A stretch of DNA of 64,000 nt from Mycobacteroides chelonae CCUG 47445 (GCF_001632805.1 NZ_CP007220.1:682001-746000); one strand, 5' to 3'. Counted from the first letter of the stretch, positions 8,543 to 16,758 are shown. The notes: generated by a model from the sequence alone, not told the origin. Made by a program: numbers and translations.

Positions 8543-9160
8543 CTAGCCCGCGAAACGCGACAACCGTGCCGACAGATGCGGTGACAGACCGCCGTCGGCG
8601 CCCACCCGCTCCTCGACATAGGCGAGGTCGCCACCGTCGACGATGCCGTATAGACGCTTGGCCCCGCCGATGAGTGCTCCGGACTTACTCCGGGCCAGCG
8701 CATCGGTGACCAACTCCCAGGACGAGGCATTGCGCGGATGGCCATAGAACAGCTCGACGAAACCCGCGGCATGTGCCAGCACCAGCTCGATGGCCTGCTT
8801 TTCGTCGGGATCATCGGGATCGGGCGCGAACCGCCAGAATCCGCTCTCGCGCAGGGTCAGCCTCTCGAAGTGTCCGTCGGCATCCAGACGCCATGACCGC
8901 GAATCCCACGTGAGATAGTCGCTGCCGTCGTGCGCGACGATGATCTGCTGTCCAAAGCGGTAGTCGGCGTCGCCATCCCGGCCTTCGCCCTCGCCGCGCC
9001 ACACCCCGACCAGGGGCAGCAGCGCAAGCATCGCCTGGTTGAGGTCCGGGCCCTCGCGCAGGTTCGCGGTATCGGCAGGGGCAGGAAGGTCTTGAAAAGT
9101 GGGGACGTTCCGGCCCACCGATGGCCGCGGCTCGGCGGCGGTCGGATCTGGTTCCGTCAC
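8543..9160 (-). CDS. Nitrobindin-like (THAP4/FABP-type beta-barrel) protein
   Basis: A 205-residue protein of the family typified by M. tuberculosis Rv0813c, a lipocalin-like ten-stranded barrel. Rv0813c was first described as fatty-acid-binding-protein-like and later grouped with haem-binding nitrobindins. Visible landmarks are [14 protein letters not shown], the start of the barrel, and [14 protein letters not shown] at 9160 starts the family-like frame and overlaps the TGA of a tiny upstream membrane-peptide gene (GTGA). The frame remains open to 9433 without similarity. Ligand and reaction are not evident. Confidence 0.82.
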   Translation of the reverse strand: MTEPDPTAAEPRPSVGRNVPTFQDLPAPADTANLREGPDLNQAMLALLPLVGVWRGEGEGRDGDADYRFGQQIIVAHDGSDYLTWDSRSWRLDADGHFERLTLRESGFWRFAPDPDDPDEKQAIELVLAHAAGFVELFYGHPRNASSWELVTDALARSKSGALIGGAKRLYGIVDGGDLAYVEERVGADGGLSPHLSARLSRFAG

Positions 9161-9255
9161 GACTCGTCGGTGATCAGCCGGTACAGCGCGTACAGCGCGA
9201 ACCAGGTGATGACGACAACGGCAGCCACCAACGCGATCTCGAAGAAGAGCACCAC
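9157..9255 (-). CDS. Putative 32-residue single-span membrane peptide
   Basis: A GTG-initiated frame encodes a peptide that is almost entirely one hydrophobic helix ([20 protein letters not shown]) with a short polar tail (YRLITDES). Its TGA overlaps the GTG of the nitrobindin-like gene by the GTGA arrangement, which supports translation and coupling. GTG at 9252 is an alternative start. No good Shine-Dalgarno precedes it, so the start is uncertain and it may be leaderless. Function unknown. Confidence 0.45.
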   Translation of the reverse strand: MVLFFEIALVAAVVVITWFALYALYRLITDES

Positions 9256-9336
9256 GGAAAGGGAGCTTACCTGGGACAACGGTGTGACCCACAACTCGCC
9301 GGGTAACGTCACATTCAGCTACTGCGATGGAGGGGT

Positions 9337-9882
9337 GTGAGGATCTTGTGGAGCCGATTCTTAGCTGCGTTTTTCGCGCCCTTTGCGGTGTCTGTGGGGC
9401 TTGTGGCAGCGCCCATAGCGAACGCGCAACCACCCAAGTTCCCGGACGTCGACTCCTATCCCGCGGTCGACCTCGGCGACTACCGGGTGATCGGCGCGCA
9501 CCCGAGCATGTCGGGCTGGGTGTTCAGCACTCCCGGCGGCCTCGCCTGCCAGAGCAACATGATCGCGGATCTGGGGGTGTCGTGTACCGGGGGGATCGTG
9601 GGAGCCGGCCAGGGCATGAACTCGGTGGCGGTGTCATTGACCAAGCCGGGTCTCATCGCACAGTACGACCAGACGCCCAACGATCGCGCCTACCCGCTGT
9701 TACCCACCGGGTCCAAGATCGCGCCGGGTAACGGCGTTGTTTGTGCGGTCATCGCCGAGGATGCGCTGGCGTGCCAGGCCAAGAAACCCGATTCCTGGCC
9801 AAAGGACACACCAGATCCACCGGACCGGCATTACGGCGAGCACGGATTCGTCGTGCAGCCCTCCGGCAGCTGGTCCTACTAG
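9337..9882 (+). CDS. Exported protein of unknown function
   Basis: 181 residues with a Sec signal peptide: [15 protein letters not shown], then AAPIANA and a likely cleavage before QPPKF at about residue 31. The mature part has four or more cysteines ([22 protein letters not shown]) likely to form disulfides. It resembles small exported mycobacterial proteins without assigned function. GTG at 9337 follows GGAGGGG. No operon partner overlaps it. Confidence 0.7.
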   Translation: MRILWSRFLAAFFAPFAVSVGLVAAPIANAQPPKFPDVDSYPAVDLGDYRVIGAHPSMSGWVFSTPGGLACQSNMIADLGVSCTGGIVGAGQGMNSVAVSLTKPGLIAQYDQTPNDRAYPLLPTGSKIAPGNGVVCAVIAEDALACQAKKPDSWPKDTPDPPDRHYGEHGFVVQPSGSWSY

Positions 9883-9999
9883 CGCACGCTCGCGATCTTT
9901 GGGGGTAATCCCCCATGAACATTGGGTGTCCGTCTGGATGCCCGCTGCCGGTACCCGCGGGACGATTTCCCGGTGGGCGTCGCGAATAAGAAATCAACT

Positions 10000-10383
10000 G
10001 TGTGGCAATCAAAATCAATTCTCCGGGGCATCGGCATGGGTCTGGTCAGTCTCGCGCTCGTGATGGCGACGCCGGGTGTCGCGTATGCGACGCCCGACAA
10101 GCCCACCCCGGTGCCATCGCCGAACCACGATGGCGAATGGCTCGACGGAGGCATGGCCCCTTCCGAAGCGCAGCAACCGCGCGACAGTGCCGGTGGTTGG
10201 GTCGACCATCCCGATGGCACCGGGCCACAGTGCATGGACAGGGGCGTCATCTGCCGTACGGGAATCTGGTATCCCGACCAGGTTCAGAGTGAACGCGGCC
10301 AGCCAGAATGGGCGCAGCTGCCTGACGCCACCGGTCCCGAATGCGAGAACCCGGGTGTTGTCTGTGGAAACACTGCGTCATAG
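10000..10383 (+). CDS. Small exported cysteine-containing protein
   Basis: About 127 residues from a GTG at 10000. In-frame alternatives are GTG at 9973 and TTG at 9922. From 10000 the N-terminus is a compact signal peptide (KSILRGIGMGLVSLALVMAT, then AYA). The mature chain has two similar units, HPDGTGPQCMDRGVIC and LPDATGPECENPGVVC. This is an internal duplication with a Cys-x5-6-Cys pair in each unit. A perfect G5-TAAT-C5 dyad at 9901-9914 lies upstream. Function unknown. Confidence 0.6.
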   Translation: MWQSKSILRGIGMGLVSLALVMATPGVAYATPDKPTPVPSPNHDGEWLDGGMAPSEAQQPRDSAGGWVDHPDGTGPQCMDRGVICRTGIWYPDQVQSERGQPEWAQLPDATGPECENPGVVCGNTAS

Positions 10384-10428
10384 GTCAGCCGGAAAACCTT
10401 CGGGGACAGTCGATTTACCTGTCCGGGA

Positions 10429-11082
10429 TCAGCTGCCCGCCAGGAAGGTGATCACCGCCAGCACCCGGCGGTGATACTCGTCGGTTTCGGTGAGATTCAA
10501 CTTCGTCATCACATTGTGGACGTGCTTTTCGACGGTGCTTTCCGTAATCCACAGTCTGCGGGCGATACCGGCATTGGAATAGCCCTCGGCCATCACCCCC
10601 AGTACCTCCCGTTCCCGTTGACTCAGGGCGTCGATCGGGTGATCCTGGCGGCGCGTCACCACCAGCTCTCTGACCAGTGCGGGATCCAGCACCGCGGCCC
10701 CGCCGGCAATCCGGTTCAGTGCGTCAACGAACTCCGCGACATCACCGATGCGGCTCTTGAGGAGGTAGCCGCGTCCACCGCCGGTGGCTACGAGCTCGAT
10801 CGCGTACTCCACTTCCACATGTGCGGAAAGGACCAGCACCCCGACTTCGGGGAATTCCTTGTGTATCGCCCGGGCTGCGTCGAGTCCCTCCGTGGTGTGC
10901 GCCGGCGGCATCCGGATGTCCGTGACGACGAGGTCGGGCCGTTGAGCCCTGACCAAGGCCATCAGGCCGGCGCCGTCGCGTGCCTGGCCGACAACCTCGA
11001 AACTCGAACGTTCGAGAAGGCTGGCAATCCCCTCACGAAGGAGTACGTCATCATCGGCGATTACCACCCGCAAGGCGACCAC
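10429..11082 (-). CDS. NarL/LuxR-family response regulator
   Basis: About 217 residues. The receiver domain has the acidic cluster ADDD and the phospho-acceptor Asp in LVVTDIRMPP. The switch Lys lies in GYLLKSRIGD. The C-terminal LuxR helix-turn-helix is ALSQREREVLGVMAEGYSNA through STVEKHVHNVM. GTG at 11082 is taken as start; TTG at 11103 is possible. The gene is divergent from a matching histidine kinase at 11169, so the two form a two-component system sharing one intergenic promoter region of under 90 bp. The stimulus is unknown. Confidence 0.88.
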   Translation of the reverse strand: MVALRVVIADDDVLLREGIASLLERSSFEVVGQARDGAGLMALVRAQRPDLVVTDIRMPPAHTTEGLDAARAIHKEFPEVGVLVLSAHVEVEYAIELVATGGGRGYLLKSRIGDVAEFVDALNRIAGGAAVLDPALVRELVVTRRQDHPIDALSQREREVLGVMAEGYSNAGIARRLWITESTVEKHVHNVMTKLNLTETDEYHRRVLAVITFLAGS

Positions 11083-11168
11083 AGCGTCAGGGTAGCCGCG
11101 CAACCTGCGTGGCTATATTCGAAGTGGCGGGACGTATCTGGGTCCCGGAGGTAAGGAAGTTTCCAGAC

Positions 11169-12674
11169 GTGACCCCCACCATCTCAACGCTGCCACTGGG
11201 GCGGCGGTCCAGGGTGGCCGGCGACGCGGTCGGCGATGACCGCCGCGCGTCGTCACCCAGACTCCGGGGATGGCTGACCCTGCCTTTCCGGCCGGGTGCG
11301 CCCCCTTCGGCGACTCTGGGGATCCTGGTGGCCGCAGGCTTTCTCGTCTCCGAAACCGTTGTCGCGCTGCTGCTGCGGCAGATCGCGCCTACCGAGCGCA
11401 TGGGCACCATCTACCTTCTGGGCATCTTGGTCGTATCGGCGATCTGGGGCCTGCGGCTCGCGGTGCTCACCTCCATCGCAAGTGCCATCACGTTCGACTA
11501 CGTCCGGGATTGGCCGAACGGTCACGTGCTGTCGGTTGAGCTGCAAAATGGCGTGGTCCACGTCATTTTCCTGGTTGCCGCGCTGGTCGCCAATGGGTTG
11601 GCAAGCCTGGCTCGTGCACGCACCAACGAGGTCGAAGCGCGCCGCCGGGAGGCGGCCGCTATCGCCGAGCAACAGGCCGGGTTGCGCCGAATAGCGACGC
11701 TGGTCGCGCGTGAGGTAGCGCCGGCGGAGGTCTTCGCAGCATTGGTCGACGAGATGGTCCATTGTCTGCACGCCGACACCGCGGTTCTGTTGCGTTACGA
11801 GGCGGGCAACAACGTCACCATTGTCGCGGCATCCGGCGACGTAGGGCTGGGCCACGTTCCGGGAACCCAGCTCGCGCTGGATGACGATGTGCCTCCCGAA
11901 GAGGCGCTGGGATTCGGCGCCAGCTTGTGTACCCCGATCCGTGTCGGCTGGAACACCTGGGGTGCCGCGGTGTTACGGGGGGACCGCCTTGAGGTTGCGC
12001 CCGTCAATGACTTTGCCGATCTGGCGGCCACTGCCATCGCGAATGCTCACACCCGCGAAGAGCTGACGGCCTCGCGCGCGCGGATCGTGACAGCAGCCGA
12101 TGAGGCACGTCGTCGTCTGGAGCGCGATTTACACGACGGTGTCCAGCAGCGCCTGGCCTCGCTGCGCCTGCGGCTCGGCATGATGACGGCGGAGCTGCCG
12201 GTCGGTGCTCCGGACCTGGCCGGCCAACTCGCCGAGCTGAATGCCGGGTTGGTCGGCGTCGCCGAAGATCTTCAGGAATTCTCGCGTGGTGTTCACCCGG
12301 CGATCTTGTCCAGCGGCTTGCGGCCCGCATTGTGCACGCTGGCTCGCCGTTCGGCTGTTCCGGTCACCATCGAGGTGAATGTCGATGGCGCCGTTGGCGA
12401 GTCGGTCGAGATGGCCGCGTACTACGTGCTGGCGGAGGCACTTGCCAATGCCGCCAAACACTCCGCGGCGAGCGTGGTGCGGGTTTCGGTGCGATGTGAG
12501 GGGGCCAATCTCTGTATGGCCATTCGTGATGACGGCGTGGGTGGGGCCAATCCTCGTAGAGGTTCGGGACTCGTTGGGCTGACTGACAGGGTCGAAGCGC
12601 TCGGTGGGCAGTTGAGCGTGTCCAGCCCCGTCGGACGCGGCACATCCCTGGATATTTCGATTCCGATCCGCTGA
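11169..12674 (+). CDS. Membrane sensor histidine kinase (HisKA_3 type)
   Basis: 501 residues. About four membrane helices lie between residues 45 and 150 (DUF4118/KdpD-like), followed by a short coiled linker. A GAF-like domain (EVFAALVDEMVHCLHADTA onward) covers about 175-310. The HisKA_3 dimerisation box RRRLERDLHDGVQQRLASLR carries the phospho-His. A HATPase domain (EALANAAKHSAAS; DDGVGG; GSGLVGLTDR) completes it. GTG at 11169 follows AAGGAAG by 8 bases; the longer frame upstream runs antisense through the regulator. It is the partner of the NarL-type regulator at 10429. Genes following it encode a porin and exported proteins, possible targets by position. Confidence 0.88.
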   Translation: MTPTISTLPLGRRSRVAGDAVGDDRRASSPRLRGWLTLPFRPGAPPSATLGILVAAGFLVSETVVALLLRQIAPTERMGTIYLLGILVVSAIWGLRLAVLTSIASAITFDYVRDWPNGHVLSVELQNGVVHVIFLVAALVANGLASLARARTNEVEARRREAAAIAEQQAGLRRIATLVAREVAPAEVFAALVDEMVHCLHADTAVLLRYEAGNNVTIVAASGDVGLGHVPGTQLALDDDVPPEEALGFGASLCTPIRVGWNTWGAAVLRGDRLEVAPVNDFADLAATAIANAHTREELTASRARIVTAADEARRRLERDLHDGVQQRLASLRLRLGMMTAELPVGAPDLAGQLAELNAGLVGVAEDLQEFSRGVHPAILSSGLRPALCTLARRSAVPVTIEVNVDGAVGESVEMAAYYVLAEALANAAKHSAASVVRVSVRCEGANLCMAIRDDGVGGANPRRGSGLVGLTDRVEALGGQLSVSSPVGRGTSLDISIPIR

Positions 12675-12973
12675 TCGAGTAGCCGCCGTGTGCGTATGGG
12701 GGGAAACCCCACCTGCCTAATAGCGGCAAACCACAACAAATTCCGCGTTTAGTCTCCGTTAACCGAGATTCGAGGCGGCGTTAACTGCTCTCTAGCTAGA
12801 TGAGACCCGTTCAGTGGGAGAGCGATTTTAACTCGGGAGTTTTTGCAATCTTGCCTGATGAAACGGCAGATTGTTTCCGAAGTATGAACTCGAATTGCGA
12901 CTGAATTCTGTCTGCCTAAATGGCGCTTCTCATTGATGTGTTGCAGATGTTTAAGACCATTGGAAAGGGTCAC
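12675..12973 (+). promoter_or_regulatory. Long AT-rich leader/promoter region of the porin gene
   Basis: No gene is visible in these 299 bases. They are richer in A and T than the flanks. They contain a G6-AAA-C4 dyad at 12698-12710, and two GTTAAC hexamers at 12758 and 12780, 22 bp (about two helical turns) apart, which could bind a dimeric regulator. The ribosome-binding site GGAAAGG stands just before the porin ATG at 12974. Promoter position and leader length are not resolved. Confidence 0.4.
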
Positions 12974-13630
12974 ATGGCGGGAATGCTGGATCGATTTACG
13001 CGCACTGCATGTGTTGTGGCAGTGCTCTGCTCCATGGCGGCAATGGAAGCGCCCGCGGCATTAGCGGAACCGGTGACCATGCTGCCGGAGGATCTGGATC
13101 AGGTGACGCCGGATGGTTGGCATATTCATTTGAACAGTTACAACGAGGTGGTCAACTCGATCCCGAACCTCGCCAATGCCACGAACTCCCGTGAGGCCTT
13201 CGTCAACCTCTACTCCTCGGCGACCGTCAGCGGCGGGCAGGGCTCGATTGTCGACAGCCTCTTCATCATGGGATACCAGTTGGGCTGTCAGTCCGACGTG
13301 TCCAGTGGCTTGCAGCTGGGTGGTGCCGTGTCCGGAGGTGTGAGCGGAACGGGCTCGCTGGGCTCGAGTAACTCCATCGGCGGATCGGCGGGAGCCGGTG
13401 CCACGGGATACGTGCAGACAGATCTGGAACCCGGTGTCATCGTTGATCTGCCGATGTCGAATATGGCGCTCAATCCCGCGGGCCGGGCAACACTGGACGT
13501 GACGAACCTGCATGTCAAGGTGGACGCTTGCGGTGGGGACGTCACCATCCGGTCCTACGGCTACCTGCGGATCTCGACCACCAATGCCCATTCCTCGTAC
13601 GCCATCTATGGCGAACCCATCAAGATCTAG
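12974..13630 (+). CDS. MspA-family outer-membrane porin homologue
   Basis: 218 residues with a signal peptide (TACVVAVLCSMAAMEA to ALAEPV, cleavage near residue 33). The mature part follows the MspA plan: a central GYQLGC strand, a Gly/Ser-rich stretch, a GVIVDLPMSN segment resembling MspA GVSISADLGN, and a C-terminal YAIYGEP like MspA TTYGEPW. MspA forms octameric beta-barrels for small hydrophilic solutes across the mycomembrane. It is more divergent than the main MspA orthologues and has extra cysteines (GCQSD, DACGGD), so pore formation is inferred. ATG at 12974 sits behind GGAAAGG. Two paralogous exported proteins follow closely. Confidence 0.75.
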   Translation: MAGMLDRFTRTACVVAVLCSMAAMEAPAALAEPVTMLPEDLDQVTPDGWHIHLNSYNEVVNSIPNLANATNSREAFVNLYSSATVSGGQGSIVDSLFIMGYQLGCQSDVSSGLQLGGAVSGGVSGTGSLGSSNSIGGSAGAGATGYVQTDLEPGVIVDLPMSNMALNPAGRATLDVTNLHVKVDACGGDVTIRSYGYLRISTTNAHSSYAIYGEPIKI

Positions 13631-13648
13631 ACGAGGACGGTTACCCGA

Positions 13649-14227
13649 ATGGCATCACGCATCAGCAAGGGGTCGGGACTGCTCGTCGCTCTCCTGGGCG
13701 CGGGTCTTGTCCTCGCACCGGCCGCACTCGCCGCTCCGTCGCCACCTGTCCCTCCGGGGCCGCCGCCGGGGTACGACGGGCTCCCGTACCACAACATGCC
13801 GGGCCGGATCGGTCACCAGCCCGGCGCCTACACCTACATCCTCGGCTTCTGGATGCGGCCGCGCCGCGTCCTCGACGCGGCCGGCACCAGCGCCATGAGC
13901 AATACCGATTCGGTGTCGGCCGAGTATGGAATGCCCGGCTCGGAACTCGGTGTCGAACCGTTGCGCAACTCGACGCTGGGAGTCGCGCCGGGTGTGCGGC
14001 CGGAATCGCCGATGGACTCGATCGGTGCGCCCGATCCCTCTGCCGGCGTGGTGCCTGGTGCCAGTTCGCCCGGTGGCGTCCCAGGTGGTCTGGAAGATCC
14101 CGTCCCGGGCACCCATCAACCACCACCGGCTGCCGACAGCGAGTCCGTTCAGCCGAAGGACAACGGGACCATCGCGCCCGGCTCACTCAACAGCGGACCG
14201 GACCTCGGCCCTGCCGCATCGCACTGA
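13649..14227 (+). CDS. Exported Pro/Gly-rich protein, paralogue A
   Basis: 192 residues. The signal peptide (LLVALLGAGLVLAPAALAA) is followed by a Pro-rich stretch and a conserved core containing PGAYTYILGFWMRPRRVLDA, GTSAMSNTDSVS and YGMPGSELGV. A disordered Pro/Gly/Ser tail follows. The gene at 14268 shares the same core order, so the two are tandem duplicates. It starts 18 bp after the porin gene stop, suggesting one operon and a cell-envelope role. I recognise no named family. Confidence 0.7.
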   Translation: MASRISKGSGLLVALLGAGLVLAPAALAAPSPPVPPGPPPGYDGLPYHNMPGRIGHQPGAYTYILGFWMRPRRVLDAAGTSAMSNTDSVSAEYGMPGSELGVEPLRNSTLGVAPGVRPESPMDSIGAPDPSAGVVPGASSPGGVPGGLEDPVPGTHQPPPAADSESVQPKDNGTIAPGSLNSGPDLGPAASH

Positions 14228-14267
14228 ATTATCCTGCACCGCAATACAACACGAGGGACCTGAGAGT

Positions 14268-14837
14268 ATGAGAGCTCGAATTCGCCAGGCCGGTGTCATC
14301 GCGGCGTTCGTGGGTGCCGGTGTACTCGGCGCGCCCATCGCGGCGGCCGACCCGTCTGTTCCGGGAGACCCCACCGGGCAGATCTACACGCCGCCCGGAT
14401 ACATCGGCTATTACCCCGGTGTCTATGGGTTGCAGTCCATTTGGTCGTTGACTCCGCCACCTCGGGTCCGCGACGCCGGCGGCACCAGGGCGATGACCAA
14501 CGCCGACCCCATGTCATCCCACGTGGGTATGCCGGGCGATCGGCTGGGTGTGCAACTGAAGCATGTGACGGTCAAGCCACATGAAGCCGGTCCGCTCGGC
14601 CAGGTGTTTGGCGCCCGTCCGTCCTCGCCCATGCAGCGGACCGACGCACCGGAGGCTGCCGGAGGCACTGCGCCGGGGGCGACGGCCGCCACCGGCCGGC
14701 AGAACATCCCTACCGGGCAGCCCCTCGGACTGGAGAATCCGGCCCCCACGGGGGCCGTGCCGGATGCGCCGATGCCTGGCCTGGAGGCGCGGCAACCGGC
14801 TCGGAGCGCGGTCGCCGCACCGGACACCGCGAACTGA
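14268..14837 (+). CDS. Exported Pro/Gly-rich protein, paralogue B
   Basis: 189 residues with a signal peptide (VIAAFVGAGVLGAPIAAADP). It repeats the core of the preceding protein: PPGYIGYYPGVYGLQSIW, PPRVRDAGGTRAMTNADPMS and VGMPGDRLGVQL. The tail is again low-complexity and Pro/Ala/Gly-rich. ATG at 14268 follows GAGGGACC. The paralogous pair behind a porin-like gene suggests envelope-associated partners, but no activity can be read from the sequence. Confidence 0.7.
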   Translation: MRARIRQAGVIAAFVGAGVLGAPIAAADPSVPGDPTGQIYTPPGYIGYYPGVYGLQSIWSLTPPPRVRDAGGTRAMTNADPMSSHVGMPGDRLGVQLKHVTVKPHEAGPLGQVFGARPSSPMQRTDAPEAAGGTAPGATAATGRQNIPTGQPLGLENPAPTGAVPDAPMPGLEARQPARSAVAAPDTAN

Positions 14838-14867
14838 ATCCGTCGGGCGGTCGGCTGCTGACACGAA

Positions 14868-14915
14868 AAGGCACCCAGGTACGTGATCCGGGCTGAATAC
14901 GTACCTGGGTGCCTT
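14868..14915. terminator. Bidirectional terminator with 17-bp perfect stem
   Basis: AAGGCACCCAGGTACGT (14868-14884) is the exact inverse of ACGTACCTGGGTGCCTT (14899-14915), with a 14-base loop. It lies between the converging exported-protein gene and the sseC gene and can end both transcripts. A short A-run precedes it, reading as U-run on the opposite transcript. Confidence 0.85.
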
Positions 14916-14936
14916 ATCGAGATAGAGCGAAAGGCC

Positions 14937-15242
14937 TCAGCTTTCGATCTTGATGTCGACCTCGTGGATGCCGGCGCCGGTGGGGCTCACCGTCGCGGTG
15001 CCGTTCCCGGCCGAGGACAACGCCCGCAGCGTCCAGTCGCCCGGTGCGGCGAAGAATCGGAAGTCGCCGGTCGCCGACGCCACCACCTCGGCGGTGAACT
15101 CATCGGAGGAATCCAGCAGGCGCACAAATGCACCGCCCACCGTCTGGCCGTTGCCATCGACCACGCGGCCGGTGATCACGGTTTCCTTCTCCACGTCGAC
15201 GCCCGCCGGAATGGCCAGGCCCTGCTTCGGTGCACTGCACAT
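14937..15242 (-). CDS. sseC: DUF1416 protein (SseC)
   Basis: 101 residues of the DUF1416/SseC family, always found beside the CysA-type sulfurtransferase in mycobacteria. It starts MCSAPKQGLAIPAGVDVEKE. It reads as a single Ig-like beta-sandwich (VITGRVVDGNGQTVGGAFVR) of carboxypeptidase-regulatory-like fold. The ATG lies 2 bp after the cysA stop, so it is translationally linked. Its exact part in sulfur metabolism is not established. Confidence 0.9.
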   Translation of the reverse strand: MCSAPKQGLAIPAGVDVEKETVITGRVVDGNGQTVGGAFVRLLDSSDEFTAEVVASATGDFRFFAAPGDWTLRALSSAGNGTATVSPTGAGIHEVDIKIES

Positions 15243-15244
15243 AA

Positions 15245-16078
15245 CTAGCTTCCCAACTCGATCGGGGCTCCCACCAGGGAGCCGTATTCGGTCCAACTGC
15301 CGTCGTAGTTCGTCACGTTCTGGTGTCCCAGGAGTTCCTGCAACACGAACCAGGTGTGCGAGGAACGCTCACCGATGCGGCAGTACGCGATGGTTTCCTT
15401 TTCACCGTCCAGCCCCGCATCGGCGTAGAGCTTGGCCAGCTCCTCATCCGACTTGAAGGTGCCGTCTTCATTGGCTGCCTTGCTCCACGGGACGTTGATG
15501 GCGCCGGGGACGTGCCCGGGGCGCTGGCTCTGCTCCTGCGGGAGGTGCGCGGGAGCCAGGATCTTGCCGGAGAACTCGTCGGGCGAACGCACGTCGACCA
15601 GGTTCTTGGCACCGATGGCGGCGATCACCTCGTCGCGGAAAGCGCGGATGGAGTTGTCCGGGGCGGCGGCCTGGTAGGACGTCGCGGGCCGGGAGACGGT
15701 GTCGGTGGACAGCGCGCGGCCATCCAGCTCCCACTTCTTGCGGCCGCCGTCGAGGAGCTTCACGTCCTGGTGCCCGTACAGCTTGAAGTACCAGTAGGCG
15801 TACGCGGCGAACCAGTTGTTGTTGCCGCCGTAGAGGACCACGGTGTCATCATTGCCGATGCCCTTGTCGGACAGCAGCTTCGAGAACTGCTGCTGGTCGA
15901 CGAAGTCGCGCTTCACCGCATCCTGCAGGTCGGTCTTCCAGTCCAGCCTGACGGCGCCCTCAATGTGGCCGACGTCGTACGCGCTGGTGTCCTCGTCCAC
16001 CTCCACGAACACCGTGTTGGGGGCGGAGAGGTTGTCTTGCGCCCATTGGGCGGAGACCAGGACGTCAGAGCGTGCCAT
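15245..16078 (-). CDS. cysA: Thiosulfate sulfurtransferase (two-domain rhodanese)
   Basis: 277 residues: an inactive N-terminal rhodanese domain followed by a catalytic one. The active-site loop is YCRIGERSSHTWF, the CRIGER(S)S loop with the persulfide-forming Cys at about residue 233. It transfers sulfane sulfur from thiosulfate to thiol acceptors. DGGRKKWELDGRALS marks the end of domain 1 and the linker. The operon order is ThiX - Cys leader - DUF4395 - CysA - SseC, consistent with cysteine or thiosulfate use and with attenuation by the polycysteine leader at 16662. Confidence 0.95.
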   Translation of the reverse strand: MARSDVLVSAQWAQDNLSAPNTVFVEVDEDTSAYDVGHIEGAVRLDWKTDLQDAVKRDFVDQQQFSKLLSDKGIGNDDTVVLYGGNNNWFAAYAYWYFKLYGHQDVKLLDGGRKKWELDGRALSTDTVSRPATSYQAAAPDNSIRAFRDEVIAAIGAKNLVDVRSPDEFSGKILAPAHLPQEQSQRPGHVPGAINVPWSKAANEDGTFKSDEELAKLYADAGLDGEKETIAYCRIGERSSHTWFVLQELLGHQNVTNYDGSWTEYGSLVGAPIELGS

Positions 16079-16118
16079 AAAGGGCTTCCTTTCAGGGTAA
16101 CTAGTTGGTTTTGTCGGG

Positions 16119-16592
16119 TTACTGAGCCGACGGTTGTGTGCGGCGGAAACGGGTGACGAGAGGGTACAGCTGGCAGCCCAGGCAGATGCCGAAGGCGGCG
16201 TTCAAGAAGGCAGCGCCCAGCGCGAACGCCGTCGCGATCAAGCCGACCAATGTGACGCCGGTGGCGAACCCGATGGTTCCGACCGCGGCGAAGGTGAAGC
16301 CCAGCAGTTGGGCGAACTGCAGCGGCGGGATGGGCTCGCGTTCGGTCACCGGGCTCAGCCTGGGCTGAATCAGCGTCCGGAAGATCGTCCCGTAGGGGCC
16401 GCGATGCGGCCCGAGCAGCGCGCCGATCGCAAAGACCACCGCCTGGAGTCCCAGGATGACCGCGGCCGCCACCGGCGACACGGCAGATACCGCCAGGGTG
16501 ATGATGAGAACAGTGGTGGTGACCCACGCGACGAAGCGGGGTCCGCGAACGTCAACCTGCGTGATTGCGGGCGTTGAGTTGGCAGTGGTCAT
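16119..16592 (-). CDS. DUF4395 membrane protein
   Basis: 157 residues with about four hydrophobic helices (VTTTVLIITLAVSAV; AVILGLQAVVFAIGALLG; and two near LGFTFAAVGTIGFATGVTL). A conserved C-terminal FGICLGCQLYP carries a CxxC pair. This is the DUF4395 family, often linked to sulfurtransferase and thioredoxin genes. The CxxC next to membrane helices suggests handling of sulfur or thiols at the membrane (inference). ATG at 16592 follows AGGAG. It is the first large gene after the hexacysteine leader. Confidence 0.8.
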   Translation of the reverse strand: MTTANSTPAITQVDVRGPRFVAWVTTTVLIITLAVSAVSPVAAAVILGLQAVVFAIGALLGPHRGPYGTIFRTLIQPRLSPVTEREPIPPLQFAQLLGFTFAAVGTIGFATGVTLVGLIATAFALGAAFLNAAFGICLGCQLYPLVTRFRRTQPSAQ

Positions 16593-16661
16593 GGGTTGTT
16601 GTGCTCCTAAGGGTGGCGGATATGGCTACACCTGTTACGGCACACTCGAAGGTGGCCGCGA

Positions 16662-16727
16662 TTAGCAGCAACAACAGCAGCAGCCCGCGACGCGGCACAG
16701 ATCGACAGCGCGTCGTTTGGTGAGCAT
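16662..16727 (-). CDS. Polycysteine leader peptide (cysteine attenuator)
   Basis: A 21-codon frame reading M-L-T-K-R-R-A-V-DLCRVAG followed by six consecutive Cys codons and TAA. The DLCRVA core is shared by actinobacterial leader peptides, and terminal Cys runs occur upstream of cysA-type operons. I recall published work in M. smegmatis showing such short frames act as cysteine-responsive attenuators. Ribosomes stall on the Cys codons when cysteinyl-tRNA is scarce, altering expression of the genes behind. Here it precedes DUF4395, cysA and sseC by 69 bp. A TAAACT (-10-like) on the minus strand lies at 16756-16761, so the transcript may start close to the ATG. Confidence 0.85.
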   Translation of the reverse strand: MLTKRRAVDLCRVAGCCCCCC

Positions 16728-16758
16728 CGGCTCAAGGCGGGCTTGCACGGCGACGAGT

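Noticed and set aside
9915..9989. 24-codon ATG frame starting MNIGCPSGC upstream of the small exported protein
   Set aside because: Starts at the edge of a G5/C5 dyad without a convincing ribosome site and ends close before the next start; could be a leader peptide but evidence is too thin.
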